Assembly: GCA_937928595.1 (NCBI GenBank)
Contig: CALGJV010000009.1
Coordinates: forward strand, 62,001-126,000
Source of the DNA: an uncultured Phycisphaerae bacterium
Lineage (GTDB): Bacteria > Planctomycetota > Phycisphaerae > UBA1845 > Fen-1342
Reading direction: 5' to 3'
DNA length: 64,000 bases
Below, in pieces: positions 1 through 9,106 of the stretch. The translations under genes were made by a program, and so were the position numbers. How positions within the stretch are numbered: position 1 is the stretch's first letter; each line of letters opens with the position of its first letter. The notes under the pieces are model-generated. The model saw only the letters and a list, made by a program, of their open reading frames with translations. It was not told the DNA's origin and made no database searches.

Positions 1-335
1 GGCTCCACACGCAGGACCACCTGATGCGCGAGCTGAACAAGATTCAGCGCGTCGTGCAGAAGCGGCTGCCGGACGCGCCGCACGAGGTGCTGCTCGTGCT
101 CGATGCGACGATCGGGCAGAACGCGATCAATCAGGCCAAGGTCTTCTCGCAGGCCGTGAACGTGACGGGCCTGTTCCTGGCGAAGCTCGACGGCTCGGCC
201 AAGGGCGGCATCGTGGTCGGCATCCGCGACCAGCTCGACATTCCCGTGAAGTTCGTCGGACTGGGCGAGACGATGGACGCGATCGAGCCGTTCGACCCGC
301 AGCGGTTCGTCGAGGCGCTGTTCGCGGGCGTCTAG
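1..335 (+). CDS. ftsY: FtsY, signal recognition particle receptor (C-terminal part; start lies outside window)
   Basis: The reading frame is open from the left edge, so only about the last 110 residues are present. FtsY is the SRP receptor GTPase that docks ribosome-nascent chain complexes at the inner membrane. The visible part begins just after the G3 motif (reads ..LHTQDHLMREL), followed by DATIGQNA, the G4-type LAKLDGSAKGG and the GLGETMDAIEPF closing segment. These fit the C-terminal half of the NG domain and the FtsY rather than Ffh version of DATxGQ(N/D)A. The frame stops 30 bases before the convergent stop of the next gene. The only uncertainty is the missing N-terminus. Confidence 0.93.
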   Translation, partial: LHTQDHLMRELNKIQRVVQKRLPDAPHEVLLVLDATIGQNAINQAKVFSQAVNVTGLFLAKLDGSAKGGIVVGIRDQLDIPVKFVGLGETMDAIEPFDPQRFVEALFAGV

Positions 336-364
336 CCCCCGCGCCGGGACGGTCACCGCCGCGC

Positions 365-1135
365 TCAGCCCGCCTCGCAGACCAGCCCGTCGTACGCCAG
401 CTCCACGCCCGGTGGCAGCGCCGCGCTCGTCGCCGCGTGCCCCAGCTCGTGCGCGATGTGCGTCAGCAGCGTCCGGCGCGCCCCGATCCGCGCCGCCGCC
501 GCCAGCGCCTGCTCCAGGTTGAAGTGCGTCGGGTGCGGCCGGCGCCGCAGCGCATCGAGCACCAGCACGTCGAGCCCCGCCAGCAGGGGCCACGTCTCGT
601 CCGGAATCGCGCTGCAATCCGGACAGTACGCGATGTCGCCGATCCGGAACCCCAGCACGCGCGCGGGGCCGTGCCAGTACGGCAGCGGCGTCACGAGCCG
701 TCCACCGATCTCGAACAATCCGGTGATCGGCTCGGCCCGCAGTTGCGGCTTGGCGCTCGGGTACGACGGATCGTCCTCGAACGCGTAGCGGAACATCTCC
801 CGCACCCGCGCCAACGTGTCCGCCGCCCCATACACCGGCAGCTCGCAGCCGAGCAGATCGTTGAACCGCCGTACGTCGTCCAGCCCGACGACATGGTCCG
901 CGTGCGCGTGCGTCAGAAGCACCGCATCGACCCGCGTCACCCCGCACGCCACGCACTGGAGCCGCAGCTCCGGCGCCGTGTCGATCAGCACCCCGAGGCC
1001 GTCGTACTCCAGCAGCGCGCTGGTGCGCGTGCGGCGGTCGCGCGGATCGGACGACCGGCACACCTCGCAGCGGCAGGCGATCATCGGAATGCCGTGCGAC
1101 GTGCCCGAGCCCAGGATCGTCAGCCGCAGCCCCAT
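365..1135 (-). CDS. MBL-fold metallo-hydrolase (PhnP/RNase Z-like)
   Basis: 256-residue metallo-beta-lactamase-fold hydrolase. It opens with LGSGTSHGIPMIACRCEVC, the N-terminal signature of the PhnP-like branch with clustered cysteines. The metal-binding LLTHAHADHVVGLDD motif sits near residue 75-90 and a late His in LLTHIAHELGH completes the site. Family members are phosphodiesterases acting on cyclic phosphates or similar small substrates; the true substrate is unknown. The ATG at 1135 is chosen over a GTG at 1150 because AGGAG lies five bases upstream of it. It lies 46 bases downstream of another MBL-fold gene on the same strand, but the two belong to different MBL subfamilies, so a recent duplication is unlikely. 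Confidence 0.8.
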   Translation of the reverse strand: MGLRLTILGSGTSHGIPMIACRCEVCRSSDPRDRRTRTSALLEYDGLGVLIDTAPELRLQCVACGVTRVDAVLLTHAHADHVVGLDDVRRFNDLLGCELPVYGAADTLARVREMFRYAFEDDPSYPSAKPQLRAEPITGLFEIGGRLVTPLPYWHGPARVLGFRIGDIAYCPDCSAIPDETWPLLAGLDVLVLDALRRRPHPTHFNLEQALAAAARIGARRTLLTHIAHELGHAATSAALPPGVELAYDGLVCEAG

Positions 1136-1181
1136 CGTCGCTCCTGTCACCGGCCGGCCGCGCTCGCGCCCCGGCGCCGGG

Positions 1182-1946
1182 CTACACGGCCCACAGGTCC
1201 GAAACCTCGTAGCGGCTCGCCACGTGCAGGGGGTACGCCGCCCCCACCCGTTGGCGACTGGTCGCCAGCGCCAGTTCCGGCGTGTTGTTCTCCGCGCTCA
1301 GATGCGCCAGCGCGATCCAGCTCGGCCGCGGGCAGCAGTGGTGCAGCAGCGCCGCCGCCTCGTCGTTCGAGATATGCCCGGCGTGCCCGCGGATGCGGGC
1401 CTTGAGCTCCGGCGGGTACGGCCCCGTGTCCAGCATCTGCGGGTCGTAGTTGCTCTCTAGATAGGCCGCGTGCACGTCGCGCAGCGCCGTCGCCAGCGCC
1501 CCGAACGGATGCCCGAGATCCGTGAAGATCCCCAGCCGCCGGCCCTCCGCCTCGACGATGAACGCGACGCTCTCGCGCGCGTCGTGCGGCGTCGGCAGCG
1601 TATGCACCCGCACCGCCCCGAACGTCAGCGTGTGCCCCGGCGCGAACGACCGCACACCGTCCCCCCGGACCGGTCCGAACTGAGACCGGATCGACTGGTG
1701 CGTGGCCGGCGTCGCGTACACCGGCCACTCGAACAGCCGGTGGCAGACGCCCGCCCCCCGGGTGTGGTCTCCGTGGGCGTGTGAAAGAATCAGCGCGTGC
1801 ACGCCGCGCGCGTCCCGGCCGTGCCGCGCCAGGCGCTCGCGGACGCGCCGCCCGCTCAGGCCGGCGTCGAAGAGCAGCCGCACGCCGGCCGCCTCGACGT
1901 AGATCGCGTTGCCGTTCGAGCCGGATTGCAGCGCACACGTGAGCAT
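1182..1946 (-). CDS. MBL-fold hydrolase, YycJ/WalJ-like
   Basis: 254-residue metallo-beta-lactamase-fold protein. LQSGSNGNAIYVE at the N-terminus and LILSHAHGDHTRG near residue 58-70 match the YycJ/WalJ (VicX) family of putative exonucleases linked to DNA repair and replication in Firmicutes. Later features are a TPHDARESVAF segment, FTDLGH and HAGHISNDEAA, which supply further metal ligands in this family. A TTG one codon upstream (1949) is in frame, but ATG 1946 is preferred. There is no Shine-Dalgarno site; a -10-like TAGACT ends six bases before the start, so the message is probably leaderless. It probably shares a transcript with the second MBL gene downstream. Role in this organism is inferred only from family. 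Confidence 0.78.
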   Translation of the reverse strand: MLTCALQSGSNGNAIYVEAAGVRLLFDAGLSGRRVRERLARHGRDARGVHALILSHAHGDHTRGAGVCHRLFEWPVYATPATHQSIRSQFGPVRGDGVRSFAPGHTLTFGAVRVHTLPTPHDARESVAFIVEAEGRRLGIFTDLGHPFGALATALRDVHAAYLESNYDPQMLDTGPYPPELKARIRGHAGHISNDEAAALLHHCCPRPSWIALAHLSAENNTPELALATSRQRVGAAYPLHVASRYEVSDLWAV

Positions 1947-1952
1947 CAACGC

Positions 1953-1958
1953 AGTCTA
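1953..1958 (-). promoter_or_regulatory. -10-like hexamer of a leaderless promoter (YycJ-like gene)
   Basis: TAGACT on the minus strand is separated by six bases (gcgttg) from the ATG at 1946. Such spacing puts the expected transcription start at or within two bases of the start codon. No good -35 box and no Shine-Dalgarno site are visible. It is one of nine such sites in the window. Confidence 0.45.
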
Positions 1959-1983
1959 TCCGATCCGCCGCCGGCGCGTCCCC

Positions 1984-2814
1984 TCAGGCGCCGCGCCGAT
2001 ACACCACCGGATTCAGCGGACTGGCGGCCGGGTCGCCCGGCTTCAGCCCCGGGAACCAGCGGGCCAGGTCCGCGGGCCGGTGCGGGTTGTCCGGTGCGGC
2101 CACGCGCGTGCCGTCCGCGATGTAGATGATCGTCATCACTTCGCGCACGCGCTCCGTGCGGTTCGGCGGCGCCATGTGCAGCGTCCAGCCGGTGTGAAAC
2201 GTCGCGTCGCCGGCGCGCATGGCCGCGTTGACCACCGAGTAGCCCCGCTCCCGCACGTGCCGCTCCAGCCGCGCCTCCGACTCATCCGAGATCGCCAGCG
2301 CCGCCACGCAGCCCTCGGTGTGCGAACCCGACGCGAACGTCAGCGCCCCCATCTCGATCGACACGTCCACCAGCGGCATCCACAGCGTCACGCAGCGGTC
2401 GTTGTCCAGCGGCCAGTAGTATTGGTCCTGGTGCCAGGGCGTCGGCCCGCCGCCCGCTTCCTTGAACAGCGCCTGATCGTGGTACAGCCGCACCCCGTCT
2501 ACTCCCAGAAGCTCGGCGGCGACCTGGCCGAACCGCCGCGCGAGCGTGAAACGCGCCACCGCCGGGCTCGTCTCCCACAGGTTCGCGATCTGGATGAACG
2601 CCTGGTGGTACGTGTCGCGCTCGGCCAGCGGCACCGTGTGCTTGTTCGCGGCCCACACCCGCTCAGCGATCACCGGGCGGTAGGCAGCCACCTCGGCCGG
2701 CGCTGCCAATCCCCGCAGCAGGATGTGGCCGTCGCGCTGGAACTGGCGAACTTGCTCGGGCGTCAGCGCATAGTCGCTGCTCAGGTCCGGCAGCGCTTCC
2801 AGGTCGGGCTTCAT
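1984..2814 (-). CDS. Phytanoyl-CoA dioxygenase (PhyH) family protein
   Basis: 276-residue Fe(II)/2-oxoglutarate-dependent oxygenase of the PhyH family. The HxD metal dyad is in TPWHQDQYYWPLD near residue 145; the distal region FHTGWTLHMAPPNRT holds the third His, and the following Arg (VREVMTI) fits the 2-oxoglutarate anchor. GALTFASGSH is a typical PhyH strand. Bacterial members hydroxylate varied small molecules and the substrate cannot be told. Its ATG overlaps the stop of the upstream phosphoesterase (ATGA at 2811-2814), so the two are translationally coupled and probably work on the same compound or process. Confidence 0.85.
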   Translation of the reverse strand: MKPDLEALPDLSSDYALTPEQVRQFQRDGHILLRGLAAPAEVAAYRPVIAERVWAANKHTVPLAERDTYHQAFIQIANLWETSPAVARFTLARRFGQVAAELLGVDGVRLYHDQALFKEAGGGPTPWHQDQYYWPLDNDRCVTLWMPLVDVSIEMGALTFASGSHTEGCVAALAISDESEARLERHVRERGYSVVNAAMRAGDATFHTGWTLHMAPPNRTERVREVMTIIYIADGTRVAAPDNPHRPADLARWFPGLKPGDPAASPLNPVVYRRGA

Positions 2815-3887
2815 GAGCGTACCTCCGCCGGAGCGGTGGCCGGGCGGCCGGCGCGCTCCAGGTCACGCCGCCGGGCCTGCTCCGCCCGTTCGGCTTCCCA
2901 TTCGGCGATCTTCCGCCGCTCGAGCGTATCCTCGGGCTCGAGCTGCGGCTCCCAGGCGAACGTCCGGTGTTCCCACGTGAGCTCGCGCCCGCGGCAGCGG
3001 AACAGCGTGTAGCCCGGCGGGTTGCCGACCCAGTCCCCGGCCCACCAGGCCCCGCTGACGGCGGCGCTGGTCAGGTACCACACGCCGTTGAACCGGTATT
3101 CCTCGATGCGGTGGCTGTGTCCCTGGAGCAGGGCCGTGACGCCGTGCCGCTCGAGCACCTGCCGCAGCGGCTTGGTGTCCCACAACACCATGCTCCCGTC
3201 CAGCGCCTTCTTCTGCTCGTCGCCGTTGTACTGCCCGATGTGGCAGAAGGCCGCGATGTGCGTGACGCACACTTTCGGGCGGTCGCCGGCCGCGCCGAGA
3301 TCGTACGCCAGCCACTCGAGCTGTTCCGGCCCGATGCGCGGCTCGTAGGTGGGACCGCTTTCCGCCGCCTTGGGATAGATGCTGTCGAGCACGGCGAAAT
3401 GCCAGCCGCCATAGTCGAAGCTGTAGTAGCTCCGCTCCCAGCCGAGCCGGTCCATGATCATCTTCTTGCCAAGCTCGGGATCGTCCACGGCGCACTTCCG
3501 CCGGGCCGACCAGCCCAGCGCGTCGTGATTGCCCATACAGTGGTAGTACGGCATTCCGAGGCCGTCCGAGATCTCACGGTACAGCCGGATCTGCGTCTCG
3601 AAATCGGCCTTGGCCGTGTAGTTGCCGTCGAACGCCAGGTCGCCGCCCATCAGCGCCAACGCCGGCCGCGGCCGCAGCGCCCGCACGCTCTCCACGCACG
3701 CCCGGTAGCCGGCGTCGCCGCGGCGGCGGGGCGTGACGTGCATGTCGGTCAGGTGGACGAACGTGAAATCGGCGTCGTCGAACGCGGCGGCGCCCGACCG
3801 CGGCGGATCCGCGGCCCGTGCCGGCACGAGCAGTCCGGCGCCGGTGGCCACGAGTCCGCCGACGAACGCGCGGCGCGTGACGTCCAT
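2811..3887 (-). CDS. Tat-exported calcineurin-like metallophosphoesterase
   Basis: 358 residues. The N-terminus MDVTRRAFVGGLVATGAG is a twin-arginine signal (R-R-x-F with hydrophobic core, A-R-A cleavage area), so the enzyme should be exported folded with its metals. The metallophosphoesterase motifs occur in order: LTDMHVTP (D-x-H), GGDLAFDG (GD), MGNHDALG (GNHD), VTHIAAF and LQGHSHR (GHxH). The substrate may be a phosphodiester or phosphomonoester; the family does not tell. AGGAC lies ahead of the start, with a perfect TATAAT 42 bases upstream, so this gene has an ordinary leader. It is followed by a coupled PhyH gene. Confidence 0.87.
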   Translation of the reverse strand: MDVTRRAFVGGLVATGAGLLVPARAADPPRSGAAAFDDADFTFVHLTDMHVTPRRRGDAGYRACVESVRALRPRPALALMGGDLAFDGNYTAKADFETQIRLYREISDGLGMPYYHCMGNHDALGWSARRKCAVDDPELGKKMIMDRLGWERSYYSFDYGGWHFAVLDSIYPKAAESGPTYEPRIGPEQLEWLAYDLGAAGDRPKVCVTHIAAFCHIGQYNGDEQKKALDGSMVLWDTKPLRQVLERHGVTALLQGHSHRIEEYRFNGVWYLTSAAVSGAWWAGDWVGNPPGYTLFRCRGRELTWEHRTFAWEPQLEPEDTLERRKIAEWEAERAEQARRRDLERAGRPATAPAEVRS

Positions 3888-3929
3888 GACGGGGTCCTCG
3901 CTGCGATCCGGGAGCAGTCGCGTCCGCCG

Positions 3930-3935
3930 ATTATA
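3930..3935 (-). promoter_or_regulatory. -10 box of the phosphoesterase-PhyH operon
   Basis: Perfect TATAAT on the minus strand, 42 bases from the start at 3887. The expected transcript has a leader of about 36 bases containing an AGGAC ribosome-binding site. No convincing -35 hexamer is seen at 16-18 bases. Confidence 0.5.
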
Positions 3936-3964
3936 GCCGCGGGGGCCCCCGGACCCCCGAAACG

Positions 3965-3998
3965 CCGCAGGCCGGCGGAGTGCTCCACCGGCCTGCGG
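3965..3998 (-). terminator. Hairpin terminator after the large dockerin protein gene
   Basis: An 11-bp perfect stem (CCGCAGGCCGG / CCGGCCTGCGG) whose 12-base loop holds a second small stem (GGAG/CTCC). It lies 64 bases after the minus-strand stop at 4062 and is followed on that strand by CGTTTCG, only a short T run. It may work with Rho. Confidence 0.5.
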
Positions 3999-4061
3999 AC
4001 GATTCGTCAGACGGTCACGTCCGCCGGCGCCCGCGGGGACGCGCGGCGGCGAACGGCGCGG

Positions 4062-7000
4062 CTACTCGCAGCTCGCGCCGATCCGGGCGACGAACGGATC
4101 AATGTCGTCGAAATCGACCTGCTGGTTGCCGTTGCAGTCGCCGTTCAGCCACGGGCAGTCCGCGTACGGCCAGCCCGCTCCGCCGGGGTAGCCCAGCGCC
4201 TCGACGAACAGGCCGATGTCGTCGAAGTCCACCTGCCCGTCGCAGTTCAGGTCGCCCGCGCACAGCGCCGGCCCCGGCGTGCCGAGCAGCAACTGGATTC
4301 GGATCGGCCGGGTCAGGTCGATGATCGGGCGCGACAGGTTGTCGGCGCCCGAGGTCGTCAGCCGGATCCAGCGGCCGGGCGTGGTGTCCTTGAAGAACCA
4401 CTGCACCTCGTTCGACTGGCCCGGGTTGCCGGTGACGTTGCTGACGACCGCCGAGTTCGGCGGCACGGACACGTTGCCGTCGGTCGTGCCCGAGAAGTTC
4501 GGCGGCTGGAACAGCGCCTCATCGCCCGGGGCGAAGCTTTCAAAGTCGGCGATCACGAAGTCCGAGCCGCCGGGACCCGCACCGACGTTCACGACGTTGT
4601 CGATGTAGATCGTGTACGGGCCGGTGCTGCGGTTCGGCGACGACGCGTTCACCGCCAGCGCGACATGCTCCAGCACGCCGCGGGTGCCGTCGATCACACC
4701 ATTGCCGCCGAAGAAGTTCAGCACGGGGTCGGTCGCCGGGTCGAAGATCACCGTCTGCCAGCCCGCGATCGCCGGCAGCGGCTTGCCCTGCGGCGCGCCG
4801 CTGATCTGCGCCGCCGCGCCGATCCACTCGAGCGGGCCGGTCGTGCCGCCGGTCGAGCCCAGCGGACCGGTGTCGCCCGTCTCGCGGATGCCCAGCGCGA
4901 TCAGCAGGTCGCCGTTGCCCACCCCGACCTCGAGCGCCTCCGACGGCACGCTCGCGCCGCCCGGCCCGGATTGGACCGCCGTGATCAGGTCCAGATGGAT
5001 CAGCGGCGTCACCGGCACCGTCACCGTGGCCTGTCCCAGCGGGTCCACGCTGCCGATCGGCACGTTGTTGGCGAATACCTGCACCAGCGTCGAGTTGGCC
5101 GCGATGTTCGTGACCGTCACGGTGGTGTCGCCCTGCTGCAGCGGACTGACGATGGTCGGCGCCGCCGGCGGCAGAATCTGCTGAAGCAGATACTGGAACC
5201 GGATCGGTTTGGTCAGGTTGATGGCGGGGTTCGGAAGCTGCGGCGCATTGAACGTCGTCAGCCGCACCCAGCGGTTGGCCGCGGTGTCGCGGAAATACCA
5301 GCTCAGCCGCACCGACTGCCCCGGGTTGCCCTCGACATCCGTGCTCCGCGAGCTGTTCGGAATGCCGCTGAAGACCGTCGGGTCCTCAAGGTTCGCGCTG
5401 GTCGAACCCGAGAAGCGCGGCAGGCGGAACATCACTTCGTTGGTATTGTTCGGCACCGCCTCGAAGTCGCTGACCAGCGCATCCGTGCCGCCGGGGCCGG
5501 CGCCCACGTTGACGATGTTGTCCACGTAGAGCACGTACGTCCCGACGCTGCGGTTGGGCGAGGTCGCGTTGACCGTCAGCGCAATGTGCTCCAGCGCGCC
5601 CATGCCGTTCGCCGACGACAGGTTGCCGTCCGCGCCCGCGCCCGCGAACGCCCGCACCGGGTCGGTCGCCGGGTCGAACGTGATGGTCTGCCACGAATTC
5701 GACGGCGTCACGGGCTTGCCCGTCGGCACGCCCGTGGTCGTCGACCCGAGCCACTCGATGCCGCCCGTCGTCCCGCCGTTGCCGCCGATCGGCGCCGTCG
5801 TGGCCGTCTCGCGGATGCCGATGCACAGATACACGTCCCCGTTGCCGCGGCCGACCTCCTTGGCCGCCGACTTGGCGCTCTCGCCCGAAACGTTCGACGC
5901 CGTGGCCGAGATCTGATCCAGCGCCACCAGCGGCGTGACCGGCACGTTGACCGTCGGCGCGCCGTTCGGGTTCAGGCTGCCGATCGGCGTGTTGCCGGCG
6001 TACACCGTCACCAGCGTCGCCAGCGGGTTTACGCCGGTCAGCTTGACCGTCGTGTCGCCCGCCTGAAGCGGCGGATTGACCGTCGGCGGGTTCGGCGGCG
6101 TGCCGACGATCACCTTCGCCGACCGGAAGCTCTCCACGCCGTTAACCGTCTGCGTCGCCTCGATCACCGTGTTCGTCGGTTGCGGCGGCACCGCGACGTT
6201 CGCGCTGCCCGTGCCGCCCGGCGCCGTGCCGACCAGCACGCCGTTCGCGTACACCTTCACCACCGCAGCCGTCGCGTACGGGGCCGTGAGCAGGCCGGTC
6301 ACGTTGATGCTCGTCGCGCCCGCCGGAATCGGCGCCGTCACCGTCGGCGGCAGCGGCCGGGCCGCCGCCCGCGGATACGCCGGATCGCTCGTGCCCGCCG
6401 GCAGGGTCTGCGTCACGGTGACCGAATCGCCGAACTGGAGCGCCAGCCCGGTGATCGTCGTCTGCGCGCCCGTCGGCGTGATCGGACCGCCGACCGCGTT
6501 GCCGTTGATGTAGACCCGCAGCGCCGTCGCGGTCGCGTCGTGATCGACCACGATGGTGTCCTGTGCTCCGACCACCGGCGCCTGAATCGTCGGCAGCGGA
6601 ATGGCCGGTGCCGTTCGCGGACCGCGGCACAGCAGGTGGAACCGGATCGCCGTCGACGTGTCCGGGATCAGGGCGGCCGTGCCGCACGCCGCTCCCACGC
6701 GCTGGAGCATGCCCAGCGTGCGGGTCGGGTTCGTGTTGTCGTAGGTCCACGCCAGCCGATGCGCGCTGCCGCCGTCATACGAACCGCTGCCCAGCAGCGC
6801 CGTCGAGTCCGGCAGTTCCGAGCTTTGCCCGCGGGCGCTCGGGAACCGGTTGACGCCGTCCTCCATGCTCAGGATCGCCGTGTACGGCTGACCGTCACCG
6901 TCCAGGAGCTCCACGCCGTCCACCAGCACCTCCCACGGCCCCAGGTCTTCCGGCCCGGCGTTCGGAACGATCGTGAACCAGATGCTGTCCATTGTGTAGA

Positions 7001-8483
7001 AGCCGGTCGGCGACGGCGCCAGCGCGCCGTTGCCGCCCAGGCCCGCCCGCACCACCGTCGGGTCGTTCAGCGGGATGTCCACCGTCTGCCACTGCGCATC
7101 ACGGAAGACGAGCGGCGTGCCCTGCGGGACGAAGCCGCTCACGCTCGTCACGCCGACCCACTCCCAGCCCGGCGCCGCGAACGAGCAGCTCCCGCTGCCG
7201 CTCTCATCGAGCAGGATCGAGAATGTGTACGACGGCGGAAACGGCACAACCGTCACCGGCGGCGAGAAATCGCTCACCTGGTTCACCGTGTCACGCTGCG
7301 TGGCCGTGTACACATCGCCGGTCACCGCCGCCGCGATCGTGAAGACCACCGACGGCGTCCCCGGCGTCACCGTCTGCTGCCCGACCTGCACGTTGTTCGT
7401 GTACAACGTGACCTGATTCACCTGCGGCACCAGGTCCGTCACCGTCACCTGCGTGTCGCCGGCCACGATGATCGGCTGCACCCGCGGCGGCACGATCGGG
7501 TCCGGCGTCGGCGACTCGAACTGGAGCTCGTCGATCGAGAAGTCGATCTGCACGGCCGGGTCGGTCGCCACGTTGACGATCGCGATGTGCTCCAGCACGC
7601 CGCGGTTGTTCGGTGCGTTCAGGTCGCCGTCGCCCGTCATTCCGGCGATGCCGCCCCCCTGCGGCACGCCGTTGACCTTCACTTCGCCCGTCGCCAGGTT
7701 GAACTCCAGCTCCGCCGCGCCGGGGCTCGGCGGCAGAATCGCCACCGGCAGCGGCCGCCGGTTGCCGTTGGCGTCCAGCGTGTAACCGCGCCGCAACTGA
7801 TCATCCCCTGCCGGCGTCGTGTCGATCACCCCGTTCGGTCCCGGCGCGATCACCGCCGTGCCGGTCGGCAGCCCCAGCGTCGTCAGGTTCGTCCCCACCG
7901 GGTACACTTGCACGTCGTCACCGGCCGCCGTCGTGTCCACGATGGTGTCCGCCCCGGCCGTGATCCCGTTCGGTGTCGTGGACACGCCCACCCACTCGAT
8001 GTCGCCCGACTTGCCGCCGTTGGCCATCTGCGGCACGAGCGTACCGGTCTCACGGATCCCGAGGCAGATGCCGATGTCGCCCGCGAAGAACTCGCTGATG
8101 TTCACGAGCTTGAACCGGACCTTCCCCTCCGTGTTCAGCGCCGGGTTGGGCCGCACGGGGCCGTCGAACGTCGTGAGACGCACCCACGCGTCGGGATTGG
8201 CCGGATTCACCCAGCTGAAGAAGACCCGCAGAGCTGCGTCCCCTTCGGTTTGCGCGCCCGACGCGCGGAAGGCCGCGTTGCGGTCGAAATTGCTGCCGGT
8301 GTTCGGCACGATGAACGTGGCACTCAAAGAATTGAACTGCGGCGTGCGGAACATCTCCTGCGACGTGGACGGCACATCGATCGGCGGTCCGTTGAAACCG
8401 ACCACTTCCGACGGGTACTGCGCCAACGCCGTCGGTACCGCGACCGCGGCTAGTAGCGTAAGGACACAAAGCGTGCGGGACAT
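4062..8483 (-). CDS. Large secreted repeat protein with C-terminal dockerin-type module
   Basis: 1473 residues; no specific function recognised. The signal peptide MSRTLCVLTLLAAVAVPTALA ends near residue 21. The body holds about four divergent copies of a unit of roughly 310 residues containing a GIRET motif, an IEWVG/IEWLG strand, WQT(V/I).FDPATDP and YVDNIVNVGAGPGG, with shorter Ig-like inserts of the type 'DTTVTVTN..A..LVQVYAN' between them. The two C-terminal copies are the most alike, so the array grew by duplication. The last 65 residues carry two Ca-binding D-x-N-x-D-G loops (GDLNCDGQVDFDDIGLF, NGDCNGNQQVDFDDI). Start chosen at ATG 8483 because GGAGGAAAGG precedes it; an in-frame start at 8540 would spoil the signal peptide. 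It is likely an extracellular adhesive or matrix protein; no enzyme motif is visible. Confidence 0.8.
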   Translation of the reverse strand: MSRTLCVLTLLAAVAVPTALAQYPSEVVGFNGPPIDVPSTSQEMFRTPQFNSLSATFIVPNTGSNFDRNAAFRASGAQTEGDAALRVFFSWVNPANPDAWVRLTTFDGPVRPNPALNTEGKVRFKLVNISEFFAGDIGICLGIRETGTLVPQMANGGKSGDIEWVGVSTTPNGITAGADTIVDTTAAGDDVQVYPVGTNLTTLGLPTGTAVIAPGPNGVIDTTPAGDDQLRRGYTLDANGNRRPLPVAILPPSPGAAELEFNLATGEVKVNGVPQGGGIAGMTGDGDLNAPNNRGVLEHIAIVNVATDPAVQIDFSIDELQFESPTPDPIVPPRVQPIIVAGDTQVTVTDLVPQVNQVTLYTNNVQVGQQTVTPGTPSVVFTIAAAVTGDVYTATQRDTVNQVSDFSPPVTVVPFPPSYTFSILLDESGSGSCSFAAPGWEWVGVTSVSGFVPQGTPLVFRDAQWQTVDIPLNDPTVVRAGLGGNGALAPSPTGFYTMDSIWFTIVPNAGPEDLGPWEVLVDGVELLDGDGQPYTAILSMEDGVNRFPSARGQSSELPDSTALLGSGSYDGGSAHRLAWTYDNTNPTRTLGMLQRVGAACGTAALIPDTSTAIRFHLLCRGPRTAPAIPLPTIQAPVVGAQDTIVVDHDATATALRVYINGNAVGGPITPTGAQTTITGLALQFGDSVTVTQTLPAGTSDPAYPRAAARPLPPTVTAPIPAGATSINVTGLLTAPYATAAVVKVYANGVLVGTAPGGTGSANVAVPPQPTNTVIEATQTVNGVESFRSAKVIVGTPPNPPTVNPPLQAGDTTVKLTGVNPLATLVTVYAGNTPIGSLNPNGAPTVNVPVTPLVALDQISATASNVSGESAKSAAKEVGRGNGDVYLCIGIRETATTAPIGGNGGTTGGIEWLGSTTTGVPTGKPVTPSNSWQTITFDPATDPVRAFAGAGADGNLSSANGMGALEHIALTVNATSPNRSVGTYVLYVDNIVNVGAGPGGTDALVSDFEAVPNNTNEVMFRLPRFSGSTSANLEDPTVFSGIPNSSRSTDVEGNPGQSVRLSWYFRDTAANRWVRLTTFNAPQLPNPAINLTKPIRFQYLLQQILPPAAPTIVSPLQQGDTTVTVTNIAANSTLVQVFANNVPIGSVDPLGQATVTVPVTPLIHLDLITAVQSGPGGASVPSEALEVGVGNGDLLIALGIRETGDTGPLGSTGGTTGPLEWIGAAAQISGAPQGKPLPAIAGWQTVIFDPATDPVLNFFGGNGVIDGTRGVLEHVALAVNASSPNRSTGPYTIYIDNVVNVGAGPGGSDFVIADFESFAPGDEALFQPPNFSGTTDGNVSVPPNSAVVSNVTGNPGQSNEVQWFFKDTTPGRWIRLTTSGADNLSRPIIDLTRPIRIQLLLGTPGPALCAGDLNCDGQVDFDDIGLFVEALGYPGGAGWPYADCPWLNGDCNGNQQVDFDDIDPFVARIGASCE

Positions 8484-8606
8484 GAACCTTTCCTCCAGAC
8501 GATGGTTCGGGGCCGATCGCCAGCACCGGCCCGCCGACAAGACTAGAACGAACTTCCGCGATCGGGGCGACGGACCACGCGAGTCCGTAACCGCTCCCTA
8601 GAGCAA

Positions 8607-8646
8607 GCACGCTCCGACGCGGAGCCTCAACTCCGCCGGAGCGTGC
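8607..8646. repeat. Strong inverted repeat / hairpin
   Basis: A perfect 10-bp arm (GCACGCTCCG / CGGAGCGTGC), a two-base bulge, a 6-bp inner arm (GCGGAG / CTCCGC) and a six-base loop CCTCAA. It lacks a T tract on either side, and no confident gene ends next to it. It may be a terminator for an unrecognised minus-strand transcript, or a protein-binding or REP-like site. Confidence 0.55.
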
Positions 8647-9100
8647 CCTTCCTTCTCATCGTAAGAGAGATACATCGGAGCATAGCCGAAGCGACGGCAT
8701 TCAACCTCCGCCCATCCTCACGATGGGCCTCCGCGAGATCGCTCACGGCAAACATCCCGCGGAACACTGGGTTCCGTCCGCCAGTCGCACGCGGTCCGGA
8801 CGCGTGCGGTTCGGGACGCCACGCTCGCGCAGGGATGACTTCCGCGCAGATCGCCCGCTCCCTGCCGCGCGCCAATGACTCGCTGGCGCTCCTCTCCACA
8901 TCCGCCATGCAGTCCATGGCAGCGTTCGATGTGTCGGCGAACGCTACCTCAATGCCTCCAGGTGTCGAGTATACGCGGACTATCGAGTCCGGACAAGGCG
9001 AGCACACCGCCCGTAACGCTTCCCGGACACGGCGCTTATCGGACGCGAGCGCGGTGCGTTCCCCCCGCGATCCGAGGGTGTCCGACCACCACCGTTTCGT

Positions 9101-9106
9101 TATGAT
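9101..9106 (+). promoter_or_regulatory. Possible -10 box for the GHL10-type gene
   Basis: TATGAT about 120 bases upstream of the ATG at 9225, in the gap between divergent genes. No clear -35 hexamer lies at the usual distance, so this is a tentative call. Confidence 0.3.

Noticed and set aside
1147-1938. 263-codon frame overlapping the YycJ-like gene on the same strand
   Set aside because: Out-of-frame shadow rich in Arg/Ala/Gly; the overlapping frame has clear MBL motifs.
2967-8453. 1828-codon open frame on the plus strand
   Set aside because: It lies opposite the phosphoesterase and the large dockerin protein gene; the product is Arg/His/Val-rich shadow text with no domains or ribosome-binding site, typical of antisense frames in GC-rich DNA.
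8790-8830. Possible group II intron or IS end
   Set aside because: A GC-rich GTCCGGACGCG-like patch recalled an intron tail, but no domain V fold, reverse transcriptase or transposase is present.
8627-9007. 126-codon minus-strand frame with GTG start
   Set aside because: No ribosome-binding site or motif; third-position composition is not distinctive and the same wobble positions are shared with a plus-strand frame. Kept only as a remark on the gap.
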